Positions 1 to 4,546 of a stretch of DNA of 6,481 nucleotides are shown in pieces. Source of the DNA: Synechococcales cyanobacterium PMM_0085. Its GTDB lineage: Bacteria; Cyanobacteriota; Cyanobacteriia; Elainellales; Elainellaceae. Positions within the stretch are counted from its first letter, which is position 1. Each line of letters opens with the position of its first letter. The notes below the pieces were generated by a model. That model was given only the letters and a program-made list of their open reading frames with translations. It did no database searches and had not been told where the DNA came from. A program made the translations under genes and the position numbers. The stretch covers positions 1-6,481 of the forward strand of contig CASBQJ010000033.1 in assembly GCA_949127705.1 (NCBI GenBank), in the 5' to 3' direction.

Positions 1-808
1 GTTCATATCCCTGGCGGCGACGGGCACCACGCACCGCCATCCAGCCTGAGGCAAAGCCCGTTTGAGGCAAGGGGAAACGCTTCATCCAGCTAGAGCGATA
101 GGCGGAGGGAGGGGCAAGGACGAGATCGCCTTTGAATTTATAATCTTTTGGCATGTCCGAGACGGGGATGGTAGCCACCATGGGAATGCCAACCTGGCGA
201 TAGATTTCGACTAAGACCTGAACGGCTCCGTGAACATAGACGGGCTGATCGGTCAATTTTTGCAGTTCACCCAAAATGCGCTGGGCTTTGCCAAAGGCGT
301 AGCAAAACAACAGCGAAGGTCGGTCTAAATCGCCTTGCCACCACTGATATATTTCTTGCGCGGTGCTGCTGCCCGGTTGCCAATGATAGATGGGTAAGCC
401 AAAGGTCGCCTCGGTGATGAAGCGATCGCAGGGCACCACTTCAAACGGGGCGCAGGTCGGATCGTCGCCGCGCTTATAGTCGCCCGACACCACCCACACT
501 TCATCTCCCTGCTCAACTCGAATTTGAGCCGAGCCAAGCACATGTCCGGCAGAATGAAACGATACCCAAGTATTACCGAGCTTGATTTTCTCGCCATACT
601 CTACGCCCTGAAGCTGAATCGTGGCACCCAAGCGCTTGGTCAAAACCCCCTGAGACACCTGCGTCGCAAAATAATGGCTGGAACCAGTCCGGGCGTGATC
701 CGCATGGGCATGGGTAATCAGAGCAGTGTCAACGGGTTGCCACGGGTCAATAAAGAACCCACCCGCTTCGCAGTACAGTCCTTCAGGGCGGACGGTGATC
801 AAGGTCAT
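1..808 (-). CDS. Ligase-associated DNA exonuclease (metallo-beta-lactamase fold), 3' end cut by window edge
   Basis: The 269 visible residues, starting MTLITVRPEG, match the metallo-beta-lactamase/beta-CASP family annotated as DNA-ligase-associated exonuclease. Seen: the metal-binding motif HAHADHA (residues 33-39); SAGHVLGSAQ (86-95), supplying another metal-ligand His; SGDYKRGDD (108-116), with the bridging Asp; TEATFG (132-137); FCYAFGKAQR (168-177), typical of the beta-CASP part; and the WMAVRGARRRQGYE stretch near the edge. In relatives, as I recall, this stretch comes shortly before a conserved SDHAD motif, which would lie just outside the window, so roughly four fifths of the protein is present. 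Known of the family: it is usually encoded with an ATP-dependent DNA ligase and an Lhr-like helicase and is thought to process DNA ends. I infer that the ligase may lie beyond the left edge. The start is the first in-frame ATG; no strong Shine-Dalgarno is visible. The 91-bp gap to the upstream get3d-like gene leaves co-transcription possible but unproven. Confidence 0.88.
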   Translation of the reverse strand, partial: MTLITVRPEGLYCEAGGFFIDPWQPVDTALITHAHADHARTGSSHYFATQVSQGVLTKRLGATIQLQGVEYGEKIKLGNTWVSFHSAGHVLGSAQIRVEQGDEVWVVSGDYKRGDDPTCAPFEVVPCDRFITEATFGLPIYHWQPGSSTAQEIYQWWQGDLDRPSLLFCYAFGKAQRILGELQKLTDQPVYVHGAVQVLVEIYRQVGIPMVATIPVSDMPKDYKFKGDLVLAPPSAYRSSWMKRFPLPQTGFASGWMAVRGARRRQGYE

Positions 809-899
809 AGATCAGAGTCATAGAGATATGGGTGGGCTTAGGGCAAGTTAGCGGATCATGGCGTTCCTTTAAGGGCAATCCGCTCTGGGGTCAATCTGC

Positions 900-1997
900 T
901 TAAAACGAAATAATCAAAAATCCATCCTGGAATTTTGCCCCTGTAATTGACTTGCCGCTCAACTCCGGCGGCAGAAATACGTTACGGCGCTGATCGCCTG
1001 CTTCGATCGTAACTTCGGGGCCATATTGGGTCAGTTTTACCTGCGTTTTGTCGAAGCCGGGAAGAAACAGGGCGACTTTGCGATCGCCCACATTGACCGC
1101 GACGGGTTTTGGAGCCTGGGTCGCCTGGGCAAAATCGGGTAGGGCGTCGAGCAGGGGCTGCCAACTGGCGCTAGGGTCTGTGGGCAATACGGCGACGGGC
1201 AACGGGGCAAAGTCACTGCTAATGACATCTGCATCTGTGCCCTGGTTGAAAATGACGCCGCCGACCGTGAGGCCAATTTGCTGGGCACTGCCCCACAGAT
1301 ACTTGGCGGTGGCGATCGCCAGCGGATCGGCAGTGGTAACCAAATATGCCGCCACTCGCGTCGGATCAGCCACGGCTGCCCTGCCCTGCTCCATCAAATT
1401 GGTTGCTTGTTGGGTGGCGGGTTGATTAAATAAATCACCCGACCAGTTGACGTTGAGCACCGCACTGGCAACGGGTTGAATAAATGGCGCGATCGTCTTG
1501 ACCAAGTCGGAATCGGCAAACACTTGACGAAAGCGGCGGGCATACCAACTGCCAATTTCGGGCATTCCTAGCATCCGCAGAGTCGATTGGTCGCCCACCC
1601 CATCAAACACAATCACATCATAGTTACCGCTGGCATCAAACTCTCGCAGGGCATTTAGCGCTAAAGCCCCGTCCATGCCCGGTAAAATACTTAACTCTTG
1701 CCCATACACCGCCTTAAGGATGGGGGTGCGCAGGAATTGAGCCTCTTGCTTTTTGACCTCATCCCAGGCCCGTTCCATCAACACAGTGGCTTGGAGCTGT
1801 ACCACCTGGAGATTGGGTTCAATATACTGTGGATCTGGTGTGGGCAGCGCGCCCAGCATTAACCCCAACGCTGGCCCCGCGTCTTGCCCCACCAACAGCA
1901 CCCGTTTCCCTGCCGCCGCAAACTTTTTAGCCGACGCGATCGCCACCGTGGTTCGCCCGGTTCCACCTTTGCCCAAAAATGTCAGAATCAAACTCAT
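900..1997 (-). CDS. get3d: Get3d-like ATPase: ArsA/Get3 fold with C-terminal alpha-crystallin (HSP20-like) domain
   Basis: The protein has 365 residues. An N-terminal P-loop GKGGTGRTT (9-17) follows the deviant Walker A pattern of ArsA/Get3, keeping the signature Lys10, but carrying Arg15 (codon CGA) where the usual GKT lysine stands. QDAGPALGL (38-46) aligns with the Get3 switch I DPAH region, and DVIVFDGVGDQSTLRML (127-143) with the switch II DTAPTGHTLRLL region. Residues about 299-365 (VNVGDRKVALFLPGFDKTQV onward) form a beta-rich HSP20-like domain. There is no cysteine, so both the zinc CxxC of eukaryotic Get3 and the arsenite-binding cysteines of ArsA are missing. Known: Get3d proteins with such a tail occur in photosynthetic bacteria and plastids; their client is unsettled, and arsenic export is unlikely here. 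The start is ATG 1997, preceded by an AGGTG Shine-Dalgarno at 8 nt; the upstream TTG at 2003 is less likely. The soluble cytosolic location is inferred from the lack of any signal or membrane segment. Confidence 0.85.
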   Translation of the reverse strand: MSLILTFLGKGGTGRTTVAIASAKKFAAAGKRVLLVGQDAGPALGLMLGALPTPDPQYIEPNLQVVQLQATVLMERAWDEVKKQEAQFLRTPILKAVYGQELSILPGMDGALALNALREFDASGNYDVIVFDGVGDQSTLRMLGMPEIGSWYARRFRQVFADSDLVKTIAPFIQPVASAVLNVNWSGDLFNQPATQQATNLMEQGRAAVADPTRVAAYLVTTADPLAIATAKYLWGSAQQIGLTVGGVIFNQGTDADVISSDFAPLPVAVLPTDPSASWQPLLDALPDFAQATQAPKPVAVNVGDRKVALFLPGFDKTQVKLTQYGPEVTIEAGDQRRNVFLPPELSGKSITGAKFQDGFLIISF

Positions 1998-2005
1998 CCC
2001 CAATA

Positions 2006-2010
2006 CACCT
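2006..2010 (-). promoter_or_regulatory. Ribosome-binding site of the get3d-like gene
   Basis: On the minus strand the sequence reads AGGTG, then 8 nt, then ATG at 1997. This match to the anti-Shine-Dalgarno at normal spacing decides for ATG 1997 over the in-frame TTG at 2003, which lies only 2 nt from the motif. Confidence 0.65.
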
Positions 2011-2049
2011 AGCTGTTTACAGCATTGCTCGCGTGATCATCCGGCTTAA

Positions 2050-2092
2050 ATTTAAGTGAAGAGCCACTCTAAATCTGGCTCCTCACCTAAAT
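2050..2092 (-). terminator. Strong 17-bp RNA hairpin between petP and get3d (possible terminator or 5' UTR structure)
   Basis: Arms 2050-2066 and 2076-2092 enclose a 9-nt loop (2067-2075). As DNA there are two mismatches, at pairs 2055/2087 and 2060/2082. Both are A opposite C on the plus strand, so they become G-U pairs in minus-strand RNA, which then pairs along all 17 positions. This points to a minus-strand transcript. The hairpin begins 121 nt after the petP stop and ends 52 nt before the get3d start. The 3' flank reads TTAAGCC, not a clean U-run, so a classical intrinsic terminator is not assured. A structured get3d leader or an RNA processing site is equally possible. Confidence 0.5.
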
Positions 2093-2119
2093 AATTGTGG
2101 TTAACCCAATTAAAAATTG
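2093..2119. repeat. Cluster of nested palindromes built on AATTG/CAATT
   Basis: AATTG (2093-2097), the palindrome GGTTAACC (2099-2106) and CAATT (2107-2111) form one dyad with a single unpaired base at 2098. The same CAATT (2107-2111) forms a second dyad with AATTG (2115-2119) around AAA. The two dyads share an arm, abut the hairpin at 2050-2092 and lie upstream of get3d. They could be an operator for get3d. A/T-rich palindromes arise easily by chance, so no binding protein is proposed. Confidence 0.3.
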
Positions 2120-2213
2120 CGCTAACGTGCCTTAGATTATCGTAGCGACCGAATTCACTGTTTGTGTTTCCGGCGCTGATTCTAGTGACTCTGGCCATGA
2201 AACTAGAGTTTGT

Positions 2214-2408
2214 TCAAGCTGACGGTTCCAGCTCATCTTCAAAAAACCAGGTAGAAAATTTATCATCAAACTTCACCACCAACCCAACGCCACTGCCATC
2301 CGTCATTTTGTAGTCTTGAATCACTCCAACCTTACCCAGCTGCTGAATCACGTCTTGTGGAGCGCGATCGCGTAGCCGCCGAACCCGAACCTTTTGCCCA
2401 ATTTCCAT
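2214..2408 (-). CDS. petP: PetP, small SH3-fold subunit of the cytochrome b6f complex
   Basis: The product has 64 residues, MEIGQKVRVRRLRDR to EDELEPSA. Its conserved core is IGQKVRVRRLRDR (3-15), GKVGVIQDYKMTDGSG (25-40), VGLVVKFDD (41-49) and TWFFEDELE (53-61), the pattern of PetP/DUF2862, a small soluble beta-barrel that associates with the cytoplasmic face of cytochrome b6f in cyanobacteria (Ssr2998 in Synechocystis). Known: loss mainly affects linear photosynthetic electron transport. An upstream in-frame ATG at 2444 would add 12 residues (MFIRSLRVFLEK). I reject it because PetP proteins usually start at MEIGQ-like sequence with about 65-70 residues, and because the best -10 box (2450-2455) would place the transcript start next to 2444. 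The gene is divergent from hisF. No Shine-Dalgarno is clear at either start. Confidence 0.85.
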   Translation of the reverse strand: MEIGQKVRVRRLRDRAPQDVIQQLGKVGVIQDYKMTDGSGVGLVVKFDDKFSTWFFEDELEPSA

Positions 2409-2449
2409 CTTTTCTAAAAAAACTCTCAAAGAACGGATAAACATTAAAA

Positions 2450-2455
2450 ATTGTA
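2450..2455 (-). promoter_or_regulatory. Candidate -10 box for petP
   Basis: Minus-strand TACAAT matches five of six positions of TATAAT. No good -35 is seen at 16-18 bp, which is common for cyanobacterial promoters. The predicted transcript start near 2443 gives a leader of about 35 nt before ATG 2408 and no leader before ATG 2444, which helps choose the start. Confidence 0.4.
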
Positions 2456-2531
2456 TCAGTGTATTGCGCCTGTTTAAGGTATTGTTAATGGGGATTTTGC
2501 GCCCGTCTAAATTCTTTTCTTCTTACCGTTC

Positions 2532-3299
2532 ATGCTGGCAAAACGAATTCTTCCTTGTCTCGATGTCAAAGCAGGTCGCGTGGTCAAGGGTGTGAACTTT
2601 GTGGATCTAAAGGATGCGGGTGATCCCGTTGAACTGGCGCAGGTTTATAACGATGCGGGTGCCGATGAACTGGTGTTTCTAGACATCACCGCAACCCATG
2701 AAGACCGAGGCATCATTTTTGATGTGGTCTATCGCACGGCAGAGCAGGTATTTATTCCGCTCACCGTTGGCGGCGGGATCAGTTCCTTAGAAACGATTAA
2801 ACAATTGTTAAGAGCTGGAGCCGATAAAATTAGCCTCAATTCGGCGGCGGTGCGAACCCCAGACTTGATCGACCGAGCCAGCGATCGCTTCGGCAACCAG
2901 TGCATTGTGATTGCAATTGATGCGCGGCGGCGGGTTGATCCGGCGAACCCTGGCTGGGATGTCTATGTGCGCGGGGGGCGAGAGAATACGGGGCTAGATG
3001 CGATCGCCTGGGCTGAAGACGTGGCGCGGCGCGGTGCGGGAGAGTTGCTCGTCACCAGTATGGATGCCGATGGCACGCAGGCGGGCTACGATTTGGCGCT
3101 GACTCGGGCGATCGCCGACCGGGTTTCCATTCCGGTGATTGCGTCGGGCGGAGCCGGGACTTGCGCTCATATCCATGAGGCTCTGACGGAAGGTAAAGCA
3201 GAAGCGGCTCTGCTGGCGTCTCTATTGCATTATGGCCACCTGACCGTAGCCGAAATTAAGCATTATTTAGCAGAACAACAGGTTTTGGTTAGAACCTAG
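2532..3299 (+). CDS. hisF: Imidazole glycerol phosphate synthase cyclase subunit HisF
   Basis: The protein has 255 residues, normal for HisF (about 251-258). With HisH it converts PRFAR and glutamine-derived ammonia to imidazole glycerol phosphate and AICAR, linking histidine and purine synthesis in the cytosol. The (beta/alpha)8 barrel is intact: LAKRILPCLDV carries catalytic Asp11; VVKGVNFVDLKDAGDP (17-32) is the family signature; LTVGGGI (77-83) binds a phosphate; CIVIAIDARR (124-133) carries catalytic Asp130; LLVTSMDADGTQAGYD (172-187) is the loop with the conserved Asp-Gly-Thr; and VIASGGAG (202-209) is the second phosphate site. The start is ATG 2532, whose first residues align exactly with the family; no Shine-Dalgarno is visible. 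hisH is not adjacent, as is usual in cyanobacteria, where his genes are scattered. Three HIP1 copies lie inside the gene. Confidence 0.97.
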   Translation: MLAKRILPCLDVKAGRVVKGVNFVDLKDAGDPVELAQVYNDAGADELVFLDITATHEDRGIIFDVVYRTAEQVFIPLTVGGGISSLETIKQLLRAGADKISLNSAAVRTPDLIDRASDRFGNQCIVIAIDARRRVDPANPGWDVYVRGGRENTGLDAIAWAEDVARRGAGELLVTSMDADGTQAGYDLALTRAIADRVSIPVIASGGAGTCAHIHEALTEGKAEAALLASLLHYGHLTVAEIKHYLAEQQVLVRT

Positions 3300-3301
3300 T
3301 G

Positions 3302-3337
3302 CAAGCATCTCCCTCGGATAGACGATATGGGAGCTTG
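3302..3337 (+). terminator. Weak hairpin just after hisF
   Basis: CAAGC (3302-3306) and TCCC (3310-3313), with a 3-nt bulge between them, can pair with GGGAGCTTG (3329-3337), 2 nt after the hisF stop. There is no U-run after it. The second copy of the downstream direct repeat (GGGGGCTTG, 3348-3356) can pair with the same 5' arm in an exclusive alternative fold. A terminator role is only possible. Confidence 0.25.
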
Positions 3338-3359
3338 ATAACGATATGGGGGCTTGACA
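3322..3359 (+). repeat. Two adjacent 19-bp direct repeats
   Basis: ACGATATGGGAGCTTGATA (3322-3340) is followed directly by ACGATATGGGGGCTTGACA (3341-3359). Seventeen of 19 positions agree and both changes are transitions. The units lie between hisF and the small membrane-protein gene. The last six bases of each unit resemble a -35 box (TTGATA, TTGACA), but no -10 box sits 16-18 bp downstream of either. This may be a slippage duplication or a paired protein-binding site. Confidence 0.75.
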
Positions 3360-3381
3360 ATCGTTCACTTTTGTCTGTTGG

Positions 3382-3423
3382 CAGACACTTCGCTGAGAAA
3401 CTGTTACACTGTGTAATATTACA
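3382..3423 (+). promoter_or_regulatory. Candidate promoter overlapped by two palindromes, upstream of the small membrane protein
   Basis: CAGACA (3382-3387), a 17-bp spacer and TACACT (3405-3410) match the sigma-70 consensus at four of six positions each. The -10 box lies inside the palindrome TTACAC-T-GTGTAA (3404-3416), which overlaps a second perfect palindrome, TGTAATATTACA (3412-3423). Predicted transcription would start near 3417, about 30 nt before the ATG at 3448. A protein bound to these dyads would block the -10 and start region, so a repressor site is plausible. I cannot name the regulator; the NtcA spacing GTA-N8-TAC is not met. Confidence 0.4.
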
Positions 3424-3447
3424 GCTGCTTTACAGTTCGCTTGGAAA

Positions 3448-3783
3448 ATGATTTTTATATTAGTTGTTGCGATTGCCCTAGTGGCTTGGGCACTGCACCT
3501 GATGCAGGAAGCCCTCGACCGCAAAGAATTTTCGTTGATGCTAGCGGGCTTTTTGGTGTCTGTAGCGGCGTCGGCCTTAGTTGCAGTTTATTTTTTGATC
3601 GGCAATTATGTCGGCTACATGGGACAGATGGCCGAACGAGCGCAGCTGTCTGACCAATATTACGAGACGGCTGGGTTTGTGTTTCCCTCTGAGCTAATTT
3701 TGGAGGAAGAAATGGATGAACCGGGCAACCAATCTACGGAGTTGTCTGAGTTCAACGGTGCAGTCTCAGTGGTTGATCCTTGA
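3448..3783 (+). CDS. Small two-helix membrane protein with acidic tail, unrecognised
   Basis: I do not recognise this 111-residue protein. It starts directly with a hydrophobic helix (residues 1-18, MIFILVVAIALVAWALHL), followed by a short charged turn (MQEALDRKE, 19-27) and a second helix (about 29-52). A polar region with EQ/QY character follows (60-75), then an acidic tail (LILEEEMDEPG, 83-93). The likely topology is a helical hairpin with the soluble C-terminal half on one side; which side is uncertain. The start ATG 3448 has GGAA just upstream (TTGGAAA), at short spacing. It follows hisF in the same direction but has its own candidate promoter and palindromes, so it is probably transcribed alone. 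It converges on the DUF423 gene. Codon use looks like that of its neighbours. Reality as a gene rests on the coherent hydrophobicity pattern and length. Confidence 0.7.
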   Translation: MIFILVVAIALVAWALHLMQEALDRKEFSLMLAGFLVSVAASALVAVYFLIGNYVGYMGQMAERAQLSDQYYETAGFVFPSELILEEEMDEPGNQSTELSEFNGAVSVVDP

Positions 3784-3785
3784 TT

Positions 3786-3814
3786 TGCTCCACTGCTCCA
3801 CTAGGTTGCTCCAC
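3786..3814 (+). repeat. Three copies of TGCTCCAC in a convergent gap
   Basis: TGCTCCAC occurs at 3786-3793 and 3794-3801 in tandem and again at 3807-3814 after the 5-nt spacer TAGGT. It lies wholly in the 47-bp gap between two convergent stop codons. No stem-loop terminator is visible in this gap, so the repeats are the only structure there. Confidence 0.7.
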
Positions 3815-3830
3815 ACGGCAATTTCGCCCG

Positions 3831-4223
3831 CTATCGCTCCATGTTAAGGGCAGCGATCGCCAAACATCCCCACCCCACCATCAAGGCCACGCCGCCTAAT
3901 GGCGTAACGGCTCCTAGCCACTTCACCCCAGTCAAACTGAGGGCGTAGAGGCTTCCCGAAAAAATGACGACCCCCGTCATAAAAGCTATGCCCGCTGCTG
4001 TAAGGAGCGATTGAACTAGTGGTTGAGCCGCTGCGGGTTGCAGTAGCAACAGCGCCACAAATAGCAACGCCAGCGCATGATACATCTGGTAGCGCGTACC
4101 CAGGTCAAAAATTTCGAGGGCGCGATCGCTCAACCGAGTTTTAAGGGCATGGGAGCCAAAGGCTCCTGCCGCCACGGCTGTCCCGCCCAATACAGCCGCG
4201 ATCGCCAAAAATACTCGAACCAT
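3831..4223 (-). CDS. DUF423 (YgdD/TMEM256-like) integral membrane protein
   Basis: The protein has 130 residues, close to the family's usual 120-130. Conserved motifs are GAFGSHAL (20-27), TRYQMYHALALL (43-54), FSGSLYAL (88-95) and TPLGG (107-111). Four membrane helices are predicted, at about 4-22, 47-63, 72-94 and 102-125. The first helix may be read as a signal sequence by software, but the motif GAFGSHAL directly after it shows that it belongs to the mature fold. The molecular function of DUF423 is unknown. The ATG at 4223 has a good Shine-Dalgarno, AGAAGG, 7 nt upstream (4231-4236). Only 27 bp separate it from the stop of the SbtB-like gene, so it is likely the last gene of the sbtA-sbtB-DUF423 transcript. 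That suggests, but does not show, a role linked to ion or bicarbonate transport. Confidence 0.9.
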   Translation of the reverse strand: MVRVFLAIAAVLGGTAVAAGAFGSHALKTRLSDRALEIFDLGTRYQMYHALALLFVALLLLQPAAAQPLVQSLLTAAGIAFMTGVVIFSGSLYALSLTGVKWLGAVTPLGGVALMVGWGCLAIAALNMER

Positions 4224-4250
4224 AGGTCAACCTTCTTTGTTGGTGCTGAT

Positions 4251-4541
4251 TTAATACCGATATCCCACAGCATCGGATACTAAAAACATACCGCCAAATT
4301 TCTCTAGGATCGGCTTTAGATCTAAATACAGCGACTCTTCCTCACCAATCGAACAGGTCATCAAAATATAGACTCCGCTGAGCTGGTCATCCAAATCATC
4401 GGTCGATTCCCCAAATTCTCCGCGCCCAACTACGTGGCGAATGATGCTGTATTTTTTGACGCCATTGTTTTCTAATCGTTTTAAGACGGGCTTTAACTCA
4501 ATAGCTGGAACGATAATCTCGATGCGCTTAATCGTATTCAT
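4251..4541 (-). CDS. SbtB-like PII-family regulator of the adjacent SbtA-type permease
   Basis: The 96 residues follow a ferredoxin-like PII pattern: strand RIEIIVPA (6-13), helix (14-27), strand KYSIIRHVV (30-38), a T-loop-like segment GRGEFGESTDDLDD (39-52), strand GVYILMTCS (56-64), helix (69-82) and strand GMFLVSDA (84-91). Known: SbtB trimers bind adenine nucleotides, including cAMP, and control SbtA. Here the protein ends at VSDAVGYRY, so the C-terminal CGPEGC loop of Synechocystis SbtB is missing and the T-loop segment is short and acidic. The start ATG 4541 lies 5 nt after the sbtA stop, implying translational coupling. An in-frame TTG at 4556, inside sbtA, would add five residues but has no ribosome-binding site. 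The identification rests on fold pattern and position; overall sequence similarity to SbtB is low. Confidence 0.75.
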   Translation of the reverse strand: MNTIKRIEIIVPAIELKPVLKRLENNGVKKYSIIRHVVGRGEFGESTDDLDDQLSGVYILMTCSIGEEESLYLDLKPILEKFGGMFLVSDAVGYRY

Positions 4542-4546
4542 GGGGT

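Noticed and set aside
325..597. 90-codon minus-strand reading frame
   Set aside because: It lies in another frame inside the exonuclease gene, whose frame shows the HAHADHA and SAGH motifs; the protein here has no family pattern.
850..884. AGCGGAT/ATCCGCT inverted repeat after get3d
   Set aside because: The arms are only 7 bp with a 21-nt loop and no U-run, too weak to call a terminator.
1048..1425. 125-codon plus-strand reading frame opposite get3d
   Set aside because: It is an antisense shadow of a well-conserved ATPase gene, with an arbitrary composition and no ribosome-binding site.
900..1997. Arsenical pump ATPase ArsA
   Set aside because: There is a single ATPase half, no cysteine for arsenite binding, and a C-terminal HSP20-like domain; these fit Get3d instead.
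2181..2207. TCTAGT/ACTAGA inverted repeat just after petP
   Set aside because: The 6-bp stem with a 15-nt loop and no U-run is close to chance expectation.
3354..3359. Perfect TTGACA as a -35 box
   Set aside because: No -10-like hexamer lies 16-18 bp downstream; the hexamer is the end of the second direct repeat.
3322..3359. CRISPR array
   Set aside because: There are only two units and they abut without spacers, so it is a tandem duplication.
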